From Chelonoidis abingdonii (taxonomy: Eukaryota; Chordata; Testudines; Testudinidae): DNA of 64,000 bases. The notes under the pieces are model-generated. The model ran no database searches. It had not been told where the DNA came from and was given only the letters and a program-made list of their open reading frames with translations. The stretch is taken from NCBI RefSeq assembly GCF_003597395.2, contig NC_133790.1, positions 25,371,955 through 25,435,954 on the forward strand, written 5' to 3'. The position numbers were made by a program, and so were the translations under genes. Within the stretch, counting starts at the first letter, position 1. Every line of letters begins with the position of its first letter. Positions 1 to 11,040 of this stretch are shown in pieces.

Positions 1-380
1 AGCTGGTGGGGGATGGAAAGGAGAGAGCATTCTTTCTGTTGCTAGGAAGAGGATGAAACAACTTGTAATGTATATTACTTAGAGAAAGGAATGCTACTTT
101 TATGGCCTGAAATAATGTCTGAGGTAGGATGTGTTAAATAGTCCTGCAATTAATATCTACAACACCCTTTATTTTTATGATGTTGGTTTAATGTTACATG
201 CAGTATGTGGTAAACCACTGTCTCAGGCTGTTGGTGTGATATCTCTTATACATTAGTTTCTTGCAATTTCTTTCTGTCTTGGGAATTGCAACCATTAGAG
301 TTCAGCTGAGAGAATGGAACACAGAGTTCAATAAGAAAAGGGAACTGTGTGTTAACTTGCATTGCTGTGTTTCGTTGCAG
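1..380 (+). other. SPRING1: SPRING1 intron 1 (3' part)
   Basis: Non-coding sequence up to the exon 2 acceptor. Short open frames here on both strands run across the exon boundary and are not supported as genes. I see no repeat I can name. Confidence 0.8.
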
Positions 381-534
381 GAAGAGAGGACAGTACGTGA
401 TCGGAATCTTCTCCAAGTACAGGAACATGAGCCCATCATGTGGAAGGTGCAGTTCAGCCTGGGAAATAACAGTCAGCGGAGTAACCAGTGCAGAAATTCT
501 GTCCAAGGGAAGCTATTCATTACGGATGAGCTGG
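381..534 (+). CDS. SPRING1: SPRING1 coding exon 2
   Basis: The exon follows the acceptor 'ttcgttgcag' and begins with codon GAA in phase 0 ([13 protein letters not shown]). It ends with the first base of a Gly codon before the donor GTAAGG at 535. It encodes the start of the luminal domain, including the motif GNNSQ, a potential N-glycosylation site, and the first Cys of the luminal region (SNQCRN). Length is 154 bp. Confidence 0.93.
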
Positions 535-3500
535 GTAAGGCCACTGATAAGAGCCTTTCCTGCAAACCATAATGCTCAGCACTGTGTGTACCATCTGGAC
601 TTTGCTGGGACCCTCTAGCAGCAATTCCCTCCACTCTCGTGCATTCCCACTAGAGTAAATTCTTCTGTTGTAGAAATGTTGTCTGAGATGCTACTTCCTG
701 GCAATAGAACACCGCCTTGAATTGAAGCAAGGGATGTTCAGTAATGGCTGTAGGTACATCTGGGGCGAATGCAACAACTGTCTTAACAGCACACCAGAGG
801 GAGTAGCATACATTGCTGAACACCCTTCACTTCATCTGGAGACAGTGTTCTGTTATAGGGAAGTAGCATTTGAGACATTTCCCACAACAAAATAATTGAC
901 TCTAGTGGGAATGCACTAAAGTGGAGGGATTGCTACTTGAAATTTGAATGTAGCCAGGACAGTAAAAACTCCAGTTGTTTCACTTTTACGTATTTTTAAA
1001 AATACCGTGCTTGGAATTTTGGTTTGGTATTGATTTAGGGAAACGAGTAGAATGCTTTCAGCAGGATTCACTTTCTGCCACACTTAAATGGACCCATCCT
1101 ATTTCTGAAGCTGACCCCATCCTGCCCTAGTTTCTGAGATCTGACAGGTTCATAATGTGAGAGGGCTTAGGCGTAGGCTACATTTCCACCCTAGTTCCTT
1201 TTCATGTTTTATTGTAATAAAACTCTAAGATCACTGGCCACCCGTCCTTATCAATGCCCATTTTAAAGTTGTTTGAATGTATCTAGCTGGTCTGCCCTTA
1301 ATAGGAATGCAAAGGGCATATTTCAGAACTACATCCATTAGAGGTAAAATACATGCAGTTTTTCTTTTAAAGGTACACTACAAACATCTTTTTCCTTACT
1401 TTTGGCTTGTCTGAAAATGATTCACTGCTTGCTCAAATGCTCAACTAACTTCATTGTTTTATTATTGCAAATCTGTTTTTTAAGACACTTACAAGCACTA
1501 TCATGCCAGAAACCCTACAGGGTGCCAGGAGCATAGGTGCAATGTCCCTCTAATTGCAACTTTATATTGTTTACTTTGCCTGGGGCTGCCATATGTTACA
1601 TTTTTTGTAAGCTCATTGGAGCTGGGACCATCTTAGTTTGGTACAGTGCCTAGCACAGCGGGGTTCTAGACACCAAACCATACCATAATATAAATAATGT
1701 ATTAGTCACACGTGCTTTGATATGGCCCAACAAATGGTACAGGCACCAATCCTGCAAACATTTAAATGTGTTTAACTTTAAGTATGTGAGTTGTCCCCTC
1801 AAAGGCAATGAAACTACACACTTTTAAAAAGTTAAATATGTACATAAGTGTCTGAAGGATTGTGGCCATAGAGTTGAAAGAATGAAAATTTTAAATCAAC
1901 TTTGGTATGACTGGGAGTTTCCAGGATTTTTTTTTTTTTTTAAAAACATGTTTGCAAGAATAAAAGATGCAGAAATCAATGCTGTATTCCGATGACTCCC
2001 CTATTCACTTAGCATTTGTGTGTATGTGAAATGCGAATGCAGTGCTTTCAGTGTGAGAGACCAGTCTCCCCGTCTTATATTACTATTATTATTTAGATTG
2101 CAAAATCCTTACAAATGCGCTAATTACTTTCCAAACACCGAGGAAGACACAGTAAAAGCAAGAGAGTCTTGTACAAGCTTGCCCCCCAGACAGCTTTGCA
2201 ATGCACCTTGCTCATGTTGTTCCAGCACTGGACTTTTCTTGACAAGAGATCATCAGTAATGCAAAAATTGTGTAGTAACTTTTGTGATGTACGCAAGTAG
2301 AGACTAAACTGAAATCTACTGCAGGGGTTCTCAACATTTTTCTTTCTGAGAACCCCCTTCCCCCCCCCAAACTCCACAGCCCACCTGTGTTGCAACAACT
2401 ATATTTCTGCATATAAAAGCCAGGGCCAGTGTTAGGGGGTAGCAAGCAGGGTAGTTGCCTGGGGCCCCACACCACAGGGGCCCCTGCAAGCTACTTTGCT
2501 CAGGCTTCAGTATTAGCCCTGGGTGGTGGGACTAAGGGCCCAAGGTGTCAGCCCCATGCAATGGGGCTTTGGCTTTCTGCTGTGGGCCCCCAGTGAGTCT
2601 AATGCTAACCCTGATTGGCAGACCCCCCAAAGCCAGCTTGTGGCCCCCCACTGATCTACTGAACTCACTGTCACTTGTGAGTCAAGCTAGGATTTGAATT
2701 CCAGTCCCAAAGTTCCTAGTGTACATATTCCCTAAAACATTGAAGCGATGCAACTTCTTCAGAAAGCTTCATAATGAACCTACTCAGTTAAGATTCCTCC
2801 TAAGGGATGAGTCCGTTTTGTATATAGGGTGTATCTAGACTGTAATTGTGGGGTGTGATTGCAGCGCAAGCTGATATACCTAAAATAGCTTTAATTTACT
2901 AGTATGGGGCCTGAAGCACTAATGCTGCCTCAGTGTGAACTTCAGTGCAGGCTTGCCCCAGAAGTAATTACCCAGGATTTCAGTTGGATTTGTGCAGCTC
3001 TTGCTGCCACGGCTTGGCTACTCTGGTAGCCAAGCTAGCAAGATTAAAGCGAGTTTGCATATGTTGCATCAAGCGACAGTTGCTCCTACGGATTACTGCA
3101 ATCACTAAATAGTATGTATAGGTGACAGGATTCGTTTTCAGATTGAGATGGGCAGTGATCTATCTGGAGAGGTATGGGGTGAAATTATTGTAACCACCCT
3201 TACTCATGCCCTCCAAAATAAAGCACTATGGCAAATTTGGAAGAGTGCAAGTTTTGAATGTATTTTAGTTCAATATATTTATCTACAAAGTATTGAGTTA
3301 GAGACAGACTGGCCGTAAGCTTCATTATTTCCAAATAGCATCTGCTGGGCCACCTGGTCATATCAGTCATCGGTGTACAGCAGCATTCCTCAAACTTGCC
3401 TGTTCTCAAATGATAGGGTCCTAATCTTGTGCATGCGGTCCTTATTATAGCCCCATTGCTTTCCGTGACCCTGCTCCAGTGGGAGGCCCAGCAGAGTGAA

Positions 3501-5904
3501 TTCTGTAAGTTACTACTTTTTCCTCTGTTTTTTCAGGCTACATCTGTGAAAGGAATGACGTGTTGGTGAATGGATGTTGTAACGTCAACGTGCCTAGTGC
3601 GAAGCTCTATAGTTGTGACAGCTGCCTGCCCAATGGTTGTTGCAGCGTGTATGAGTACTGCGTTTCCTGCTGTCTGCAGCCCAACAAGGTGCATGGAGTG
3701 CCTCTTGTTTTTCAAGTTCTTATCCTGTTCAGCTGGCTGAACATCCTCAGATGCCAGCTGGCCAAGTGTGTGCACTCATTGTGAAGGGGGCTGGAAACAG
3801 GGAAAGCCTGCTAGGACCATGTAAGAAATTGTCTCACAATAACAGCTAGAGCTCTGTGGAGGATGGAAAGTCCATTTTGCAAGGGATTTTGAGATTTCTT
3901 GGTTCCAATTAAGAAAGAGAGCCGTAAATTTCAAAATTCTCTATGAAAGAAAATTTTTGAAAAACCTATTTGTAGCCATCCTCCCTCTGAGTCAGGGTGC
4001 CCCCTCTTGTCAGAGTTGGGCAGTCGATGTGTGGTCTACCTTACGGCCACACAATCACCCAGATATCATTTCAGGTCTCCAACAAGGAGGAATCAACACC
4101 CGCACTCAGCTGGTAGCCTTGGCCTCTTGGTGGCGAGGGGGTGGGGGGAAGAAGGGGACACAGCCCAATCTAGGGCTCTGGCTCTCTGTGTGTGGGCAAA
4201 GCACTTCAACAGTCTGTGGCCTGCTGCTTCCTGGCTGGGGCAAGTAGCAATAGGCTAGAGCTCTGGCCCACTTGGTATGGGCAGAGCAATTACAGTTTAT
4301 AGCCCTCAGCCTCCTGGATGGAGCAAACAGCAACAGTTATCTATGTTGCCAGCCTTTTGGCCTAAAGGGTAGTGCACTGCCAGCCTTGCACACGGGGTCG
4401 GGGATAGGGGACTCAGGCCCACGCTGCTCCACCAGGTTCCAGCTCAGGGCCCTAGCAGTGGCAGGCAATCCCGCCACTGGGTTGGTGGGAAACATGTGGT
4501 TGCTGCCTCATCTCTTGGCAGCACAACTGGACCAAAATATTCTTCCCTGGGCTACTTCCTACCAGTTCCTGCTGTCGCTACTCCATCGCTGCTGGGACCT
4601 GGGTCTCCATCTCTCAGTCATAGAATCATAGAATATTAGGATTGGAAGAGACCTCAGGAGGTCACCTAGTCCAACCCCCTGCTCAAAACAGGACCAACTC
4701 TCATTTTCAACTATCTTTTATGGTCCTTGAGTATTGGCATTGCAGCACTTCCCTACATTCCATTAAGCAGGCACAATCCAAAGCTACTTTGAATTTTATT
4801 ATTTAAAAAATGGAGCACTGAGAAAGCATGGCTAATAAACCTTTCAAAAAACAGTGTAAGAAGAACAGTTTGGTGAAATTGTTCTGCTGTAACCTTAATT
4901 GTCAAGCTCTCAATGTATGCTAACAAAGAAATCCACTTTTCTCTATTCCCCTTCTGTAACTAACTTACGCAGGTGCTTATTATGTCTGCCTCTTTCAGCA
5001 ACTTCTCCTGGAGCGTTTCCTGAACCGGGCAGCTATTGCTTTCCAGAACCTCTTCATGGCAGTGGAAGATCACTTTGAGTTGTGCTTGGCCAAGTGCAGG
5101 ACTTCATCACAGGTCAGATGCTGCGGCATGTGAAGTGGAGGAGGGAAGGGAGGTGCCAGAAATATCGGAGAAGGTGGTGTTGATGCTATGAATGTAGAAG
5201 CTTGTCTTCACTACGAGGAGATCAACACTGCTGCAATCGATGCAGCAGGGGTCGATTTAGCGGGTCTAGTGAAGACTCACTAAATCGACGGCAGTGCACT
5301 TTCCAGTTGACCCCGGTACTCCACCTCTCTGAGAAGAGTAAGGGAAGTCGACCGAAGAGTGTGTCTCATCGACACAGTGCAGCGAAGACACTGTGGTAAG
5401 TCGACCTAAGCTACATCGACTCCAGCTATGTTGTTCATGTAGCTGAAGTAGTGTAACTTAGGTCGACTTACCACGGTAATGAAGGGAAGCCCTATATTTC
5501 TTATATGTGCATGTTTGAGTTTGATTAGAATGTGTGCATGGGAACTTGAGTAGTCTGACTTCAGCCTGCTTGGGTATTTCCTCTAAAGGAGCTTCTGGCT
5601 ACTGTTCAGCGACCATGTATTGTAATGTTGCAACTAATTTTTTTTTTTTTTTAGCTCTGCTCCCTAGATACTATGATGGTGTGTCTGTGAAACAGCCTTT
5701 GCCATATAAACATCACTGCTATCTGCCCTTTGTGGGAGAGGAATGAGGTCCTTTACACTGGAGAGCTGCTTTTTAATAGCATGTGTTGTTCCTAAGGGCT
5801 TTTCCCTCTCTTCCCAACAGAGCGTGCAGCACGAAAACACCTACAGAGACCCCATTGCAAAGTACTGCTATGGCGAGTATCCCCCTGAGCTCCTGCCTAT
5901 TTGA
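381..5904 (+). CDS. SPRING1: SREBF pathway regulator in Golgi 1, exons 2-5 (partial, start off window)
   Basis: SPRING1 (formerly C12orf49) is a single-pass Golgi protein that binds the site-1 protease MBTPS1 and licenses its maturation, and so supports SREBP cleavage and sterol and lipid gene expression (established knowledge). Coding blocks are 381-534, 3537-3688, 4999-5112 and 5821-5904. Joined, they give about 167 in-frame codons ending in TGA. Together with roughly 37 residues from exon 1, this matches the usual ~205 residues. Seen here are the luminal part with an N-N-S glycosylation sequon, a cysteine-rich core (10 Cys in exon 3, with NGCC twice and CVSCC), the helix-like [19 protein letters not shown], and the tail [14 protein letters not shown]. 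Exon 1, with the start codon and transmembrane anchor, is left of the window. No frameshift or stop is present, so the gene looks functional. The recognition rests on remembered family sequence, with near-identity over all four exons. Confidence 0.95.
1605..1700 (+). repeat. MIR/CORE-SINE 3' end fragment
   Basis: It reads 'taagctcattggagctggga', then 'gtacagtgcctagcacagcg' and a terminal run with 'ataatataaataatg'. This is the 3' tail pattern of the reptile MIR-type SINE that also occurs near 10.95 kb in this window. Confidence 0.55.
2322..2653 (+). mobile_element. Non-autonomous hAT DNA transposon, 332 bp
   Basis: The 5' end is CAGGGGTTCTCAACATTTTT, a typical hAT terminus, and the 3' end is 'ggccccccactg'. 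The element is flanked by a perfect 8-bp direct repeat ATCTACTG at 2314-2321 and 2654-2661, as expected of hAT integration. It has no coding capacity. It lies in SPRING1 intron 2. Confidence 0.8.
3537..3688 (+). CDS. SPRING1: SPRING1 coding exon 3 (cysteine-rich core)
   Basis: The exon follows a pyrimidine-rich acceptor ending 'tttttcag'. Its first two bases complete the Gly codon split by intron 2, and it reads [14 protein letters not shown] onward to CLQPNK. It holds ten cysteines in pairs and CxxC-like spacing, likely disulfide-bonded in the Golgi lumen. The donor is GTGCAT, weaker than consensus. The reading frame stays open through it to a stop at 3782-3784, so retention of the intron would add 31 residues. 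Confidence 0.94.
4380..4612 (-). repeat. LTR-like repeat fragment related to the 38-kb copy
   Basis: The block 'ctccaccaggttccagctca' and the following '..gggccctagcagtggca' match in order the block at about 38260-38300 ('ctccaccagattccagcccc', 'gggccctattagtggca'), with continued similarity afterwards ('ccgccactgg' versus 'caccactgag'). The upstream GC-rich part from about 3990 is probably the same element. Confidence 0.45.
4617..4702 (-). mobile_element. CR1 LINE 3' end
   Basis: It begins with the reverse complement of the CR1 terminal octamer repeat ('tcatagaatcatagaat') followed by 'ggaagagacctcaggaggtc' and 'agtccaaccccctgctcaaa'. This is the standard amniote CR1 3' UTR end in antisense. 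Confidence 0.9.
4999..5112 (+). CDS. SPRING1: SPRING1 coding exon 4
   Basis: The acceptor is 'ctctttcag'. The exon is exactly 38 codons, phase 0 at both ends, reading [19 protein letters not shown] and on to [11 protein letters not shown]. The donor is GTCAGA at 5113. The exon encodes the conserved amphipathic stretch and two further cysteines. Confidence 0.94.
5113..5820 (+). other. SPRING1: SPRING1 intron 4
   Basis: A 708-bp intron between donor GTCAGA and acceptor CCCAACAG, largely filled by the MITE at 5196-5475. A T-run follows at about 5637-5654. Confidence 0.85.
5196..5475. mobile_element. Palindromic MITE in SPRING1 intron 4
   Basis: It opens with 'cttgtcttcactacgaggag', related to the 'GTCTACACTA' termini of the Harbinger-like elements in this window. 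It ends in an 18-bp inverted repeat, GGTAAGTCGACCTAAGCT near 5395-5412 against its near-complement at 5455-5472. TCGA-rich motifs recur throughout. No coding capacity. Confidence 0.6.
5821..5904 (+). CDS. SPRING1: SPRING1 terminal coding exon
   Basis: The acceptor is 'cttcccaacag'. The exon reads [20 protein letters not shown], then PPELLPI and the TGA stop at 5902-5904. This 27-residue C-terminus is highly conserved in the family. Confidence 0.94.
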   Translation, partial: SVQHENTYRDPIAKYCYGEYPPELLPI

Positions 5905-7700
5905 AAGCTGCATAATCTGAACTAACATGGGGAAAACAAACTGAGGATCGGAGTCTGGAACTGCAAGACAAGAGCTGCTTGTACAAAAGCTTAAATTCTC
6001 ATCTTGAGATTTCCAAAGACAAACAGAGTGATTTGCAGTCTAAGCTTGGGACTTATTTCTTGGGAAAATCTCTCCTATTTAGACTGAAGAACATGACAGA
6101 CCTGCCGTGGACGGGTGGGAGGGAATCCTTTGAATGGTTAATCTAATTGAAGAGTTACCGTTTAGGATACACACAATGGATTTAGTCTGTAGATCAGCAT
6201 AGAAAAGGGCATAATACAGCCGTTCATCTGTACATAGAAGTTAAATTATATTCCCAAAGAACATGGACTTTAGACCAACTGCTGTAGATATGAAGAGGGA
6301 TTTTTTTTGTGCTTAAAAGGTAAAGAATGCCTATGGAGCTTATCTCCTTCGGCATCCACGGTGCAGACTTTATATGTAACTATGAATTATTTATTGGGTT
6401 TATATGGAATAGCTGAAAGTATTGATGTTTCTTGTAGCCATTGACTGACTCCTTCCAATCCATAGATTATCCTGGAGAAAGGTCATCCTTCATTTTGACC
6501 AAAATAACTCATCTCTCTCTTCTGGCAGGGTTTTTTGTTTGTTTGTTTGTTTGTTTTTTACTGGGGCCCATCCCCATAGTCTTTATGTGCCTGCCAGTTT
6601 AAACTGGCATAGCAAAGTCGCCTCTGGAATTCTTGGAGCTTTCAGTTCCCATAACATGAGAGAGAAAGTAGAGCTCTGCATGGGCTGGGGTGTTTTGTGA
6701 GTGGATGCATATGCCATCCTAGTTAGAAAAGCTTAACTAAAGAGAGTCTCACAGGGTAACCTGTAAGTCATCCAACTCTTGATTATTCAGATCTTGCCTG
6801 AAGTACTGAGGCTTCTGCTGCTTGTACTGCACATCAGCATGGCTCCAAAATGCTTCGCTCCTGGTTGTGCAGGGGCAGGAAGCAAAAGGACTGAGGTGTT
6901 TTGGGATCCTGATTTTAATGAGATCCTGATGTAGTAAGTAATTAGACTAAAATGTCAGGCTCTAGCCCTCCTCAGAAGTTAGATTAGTGGCCAGTTTTGC
7001 AGTAGTTCTATTAACAGCTTATTAATGACATTCCAGCATGGGGTTCTGACCTGGCTGCTCGGAGGACTCTCTAGTTTGAGATTTCAATCTAATTAGCGTG
7101 CTAATTGAACATAGTGTTGATTTCCCCCTGCAGTTTTCTATCACTCTTGAAGGCTGCAGTTTAAATCTTTCCTTCTGATGCCTCTGTGAGGCCAGTCTGA
7201 AAGAAGAGAGTTGGGAGAAATGTTTTTCCCGTACTTCTAAATGCTGAGAGAATTTATGTTTCCTGAAAGTCAGACTCCTAGCACTGAGCCAAACGAGGCA
7301 GTTCTGGTGTATACAGCACCTCCTATTCTCTTCCACTCTTACCTCTACCATATCTCTGTAGCTTGTGTGTTGCCATGGTTCTGACTTTGTGCTCATGTAT
7401 GTATATCAGTACCTCTTATTCCTCCCTTGGGATAAAGCAGTTTACCCAAGTAAGAAATTAGAATAATGTGGCCAGTATTCTATGACATCCCTTTGTTAAA
7501 ATATTCTTTATCCCATTGCAGGTTGTTCTGTTGTGCTTATAGTTAAACTGCATGTGGCAAAAGCTAGAATTAAAAAGTTACCAGCCATCTCTGATACGTG
7601 AAATTGTGAAAACTCACTTGCATTTTTTCCTCATCCTTTCCCAAAAGTTTTCAAATGAGATAAGGTCTCAGAAAATAAAATGTCCCTGCCAGCAAGTCCT
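5905..7700 (+). other. SPRING1: SPRING1 3' UTR (3' end uncertain)
   Basis: Non-coding sequence directly after the SPRING1 stop codon. It has no clear transposon until about 7.8 kb, as expected for a 3' UTR. A (TTTG)n run lies at about 6536-6556. Candidate poly(A) signals are ATTAAA at 7569-7574 and AATAAA at 7674-7679. A further AATAAA at 7915-7920 lies in a repeat and is less likely. The true cleavage site cannot be fixed from sequence alone. Confidence 0.55.
7569..7679 (+). terminator. Candidate SPRING1 polyadenylation signals
   Basis: ATTAAA at 7569-7574 and AATAAA at 7674-7679 are the first good poly(A) hexamers after the stop codon on the + strand. Neither has an outstanding downstream GU-rich element, so the choice between them is open. 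Confidence 0.35.
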
Positions 7701-7819
7701 ATAGAAAGTCTTAAAAACTTGAATCTCATGGAGCTGTGACAGCAGAATTTTATCCGGTCACCATCCTTTCTCCCATTTGCTGCCCTCTTATGGCAACTTG
7801 CAGGAAAAAACATCATTGT

Positions 7820-8365
7820 ACATAAAGTTGTATGTATATGCTTTTTGGTGGGCTTGGAGAAGCATGGTACTTCAGCATGGCAGCTGCCTGCTGATGGGCA
7901 GATATAGCTGGACCAATAAACCTATACTGGCAGAACTCCTAGTGGAGATGCAGCTTATACTGGCAAAAGGGCTGTGTTGCCAGTATAACTGCATCTATAA
8001 CTAAAACTTAAGTTGACCTGGCTATGTTACTCAGAGATGTGAAAAATTCACACCCTGAGAGAGGTATTTAAGCCAACCTAACCCCCATAGTAGACAGGTA
8101 GGATGACAGAAGCATTCTTCCATTGACCCAACTACTGCCTTTTGTGGGGGGTGGTTTTACTACAGTGATGGAACAATTCCTTCCATCACTGTAGCAAGTG
8201 TCTGCCCTACAGTGCTAGAGCTGCAGCACTGTAGTTGTGCTGGTAACATCTGTTGTGTATACATCGCCTCAGGCTTTTGCCTACATAGCTGTGTTGGTTG
8301 GGAGTGTGAAAAAATCACACCCCTTATCATCATAGCTATGCCAGCAAACAAACGTAGACCAGGAC
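7820..8365. repeat. MITE-type repeat cluster downstream of SPRING1
   Basis: 'aacttaagttgacctggcta' followed by 'gttactcagagatgtgaaaaattcacacc' resembles the interior of the MITE at 15847-16105 ('ataattgacctagctgtgtt', 'gctcagggctatgaagaatttt'). 'tactggca' and 'tagctatgccagc' modules recur, and a 17-bp near-palindrome 'acagtgatggaa..ttccatcactgt' sits near 8163-8193. The boundaries are approximate. Confidence 0.5.
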
Positions 8366-10810
8366 TTTGAGATTTAATGGAGCGTGAAGTCTAAGGTGAT
8401 ACCCTCTTTGACACTAAGAAGATCACATTGGCTGTCTGGCGCTTTTGTCCCTGTGCCATCCTGAGCCTGTCTTATTCAGAGAAGACTGTCAGATTTGTCT
8501 AACACCTTGTCTATGCTGAGCTGTATTTTAACACTTCTCACAAGTGCACAACTACTCCGGTATAGCTCTAGTACAATGCAGCAGCACCAGCCACTGGCAT
8601 TTTTTTCTTCTGCTTCTTCCTATTTGGATTGAGTTTTTAGGTTAAACAATATGGTAGTAAAACACTCTAATGCTTTGTCTACACTAGACCCCCTGTCATT
8701 GATATCGCTGGTAGAATGGCGGTGGTAGGAAATTGTAAGAAAAGCTCAGCCTGTACAACCATAGGGCAATTTCTTGTCTCCCGTCTAGACTAGTGAAATA
8801 ACACATTTCTCAACTCCACATAACTGGCCATTGTCAATTCTGGGGGTACCGTGTCCAGCTCATGCTTCTGTAAAGGTATCTAAATCTTGGGTCTGCTAGG
8901 GGCAAAAGGGTATGTAAAAGGTTAGCTAATGTGTTTTAAAACCTCACTTGTTTTCCTAGTCTCTTTGTGCCCTTGTACTACAATGTAGATGTAGCAAAAC
9001 AATAAATCCAGATAATGCAATAGGGTGAGAAGTGACAGTGAAGGTAAATATATTATAATTAAGAAAAGGAGGTGCAGGCAAACAGGAAACCATATTTTTT
9101 TCCATTCCATAAAGAGACATAACATGTTTCTCTTAATGGTCTGAAAAAGGCAAAGTTTGAGAGCTAGCCTATAGAAACTTATTCTCCTTTGGGAAATCTG
9201 ATTGTTGAGGTAGCTGAGTGCCAACAGGAGATTCCAGAAACTTACCCTTCCTCTTTTTGAAGTATCAACTTATTACCATGCGACTATAAATTTATATGTT
9301 GGTTATGAAAGTGACAGCCCCATTATATGAGATCTAGTGACTCTACCTGACAAATCAATCAGCTAAGCAGAGTTAAGATTCCTGGAAAATTTGTCCTGTG
9401 CTTAGAAGAGCTTGTGCATGATTCCTTTCCTGCAAATCCTCAGCTAGTGATGACTGGGAAACGGGTTCTGTGCAAACTCCTGCGCAGGGACCAGGGCTGA
9501 AGCGTGGAACCTTTTCTGTTTTTCCTGAGCTTAATGGAGTGTAAGTGTGAATGGGCAAACACAGAGTCTGGCTTGGGACCCTCACTGAACATTTGATGAC
9601 CATGGCTTTAACATTCTAGCTTCTCTGTCTCACTGAGTCTCTTAGGTATTTTGACTGTATTACAGTGAAAATTTATCACTCCACTTCCCTTATTGATACA
9701 TTTTTAGGCTCTGGACCCTTGCAATTGTTAACATGTGGTCATAGGATTAAAGAATTGTAAAGCTGTGACTATACAGCACTAGATACAGCAACTGCTAATT
9801 AATATCCTTTTACTTCTGACAACCTTCTACCCTCTCTTTGCTTTCCCTCTTCATGTTGTTGACTCTGAGCTTTTTCTGTACTTAGCTCATGGATTTGTTT
9901 GGCGGTGGGCTAATTGTGTTGCTCCTTCAGTTCCAGTCTAATTGTGCCAATTCCCTATATCAAATTTGCATGCAGGATTGATACTTTTTCTCCAATCTTG
10001 GCAAATTGAGGGGAGAAGAATCCTTTCTCCCCTAATGAGTAACCTCCAAGGGGTTAATGAATTTAGTAAATTGTGGGAGTCTTAAAAAACGGCCCTGTGC
10101 ATTCCCATTATATCAGTGGGAAACTACTGTAGGCAGTGAAAAAGAAAGGGAAAAAACCAGAACCATAGCCTCATCTGCTGGGGATGAAAGGAAAACAGAA
10201 GGCAAAATGGTGTTGGTTTCTGTCTCTTATTACTAAGGATTCCCAACCATGCACGTCTGGCTTTTAGCAACTTGCACTCTATATACAATATTGTGTTTTC
10301 TAACATTGCATTAGTCTGACTCTCACGTGGCAGCTAGTGTAGTTTTTAAACCACAGCTTCAGCTAGCTTGGAAATACTAATTTTTGCAGGGATGACTAAA
10401 ATGGCTTTAGAATGAAAGATGCTTGCAGTAGCTTGGATATCTCTTATCTGTGGTGCAAACTGCCATATGAAGGTTGCAAAGGGGAGAAGAGTGGGAAATG
10501 TGGTGCACTTTCTCCCTGGCCGTTGAGAGCCTGCTGTTTGCAAAAGAAGGTCAGATAGCAAGCACTACGTGGTTTGAGAAAGCAGAATTTCTTGTGTACG
10601 GGGAAGACCACACCTTACTGTTACAGATGGGACTGAGCAGCAGAAAGGGGATCCAAAGTATGTGATGCACATAGCTGAGACTGCAGATAGCTAATTGTAG
10701 AGACAGACCATATCTGATCTTCTGCCAGTTTTGTGGGAGTTTCAAATTGGACCCAGCTCTCCTTGCATACAATAAATATTTTCTACCACAATGTACAGTC
10801 AGTGTGACCA
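8366..10810. other. Intergenic, no recognised gene
   Basis: AT-rich sequence with short chance ORFs on both strands. Around 8671 'tttgtctacactagaccccc' looks like a degenerate Harbinger-type MITE end. I recognise nothing else. Confidence 0.5.
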
Positions 10811-11040
10811 GCAGATAGAGCACTGAAGTGAGAGCCAAGGGACCTGCGTTTTATTTCTCACCCTGTCACTGATCTGCTGTGTCACCCTGGGTAAGTCACT
10901 TCGTCTGTTTCCCTTCTCCCTTTTATGTCCCTTGTCTATTTAGATTGTAAACTCTTTAGGGCAAGGACTCCATGTATGTACGGTGCCTAGTACTACTGGC
11001 CTTGATCTCAGATGCGGCTCTTGGTATTATTTTAATACAA
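10811..11040 (+). repeat. MIR-type SINE
   Basis: It reads 'gagcactgaagtgagagcca', 'tctgctgtgtcaccctgggtaagtcactt', then 'tagattgtaaactctttagg', 'gtgcctagtac' and a 3' A-rich end. These are the order and motifs of MIR/CORE SINEs in sense orientation, almost full length. Confidence 0.75.

Larger units (their letters stand above)
535..3536 (+). other. SPRING1: SPRING1 intron 2
   Basis: A 3.0-kb intron between donor GTAAGG and acceptor TTTCAG. It contains a MIR-like 3' end near 1605-1700, a run of T at about 1927-1940, and a delimited hAT element at 2322-2653. The rest is unremarkable. Confidence 0.85.
3689..4998 (+). other. SPRING1: SPRING1 intron 3
   Basis: A 1.3-kb intron. Positions 3990-4610 are GC-rich and resemble the LTR-like repeat at 38.0-38.7 kb. 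A CR1 3' end in antisense follows at 4617-4702. Open frames in the GC-rich part are by-products of repeat composition. Confidence 0.8.

Noticed and set aside
3560..3784. Single-exon 74-codon gene
   Set aside because: This is SPRING1 exon 3 read on into intron 3; the upstream in-frame codons and splice sites show the real structure.
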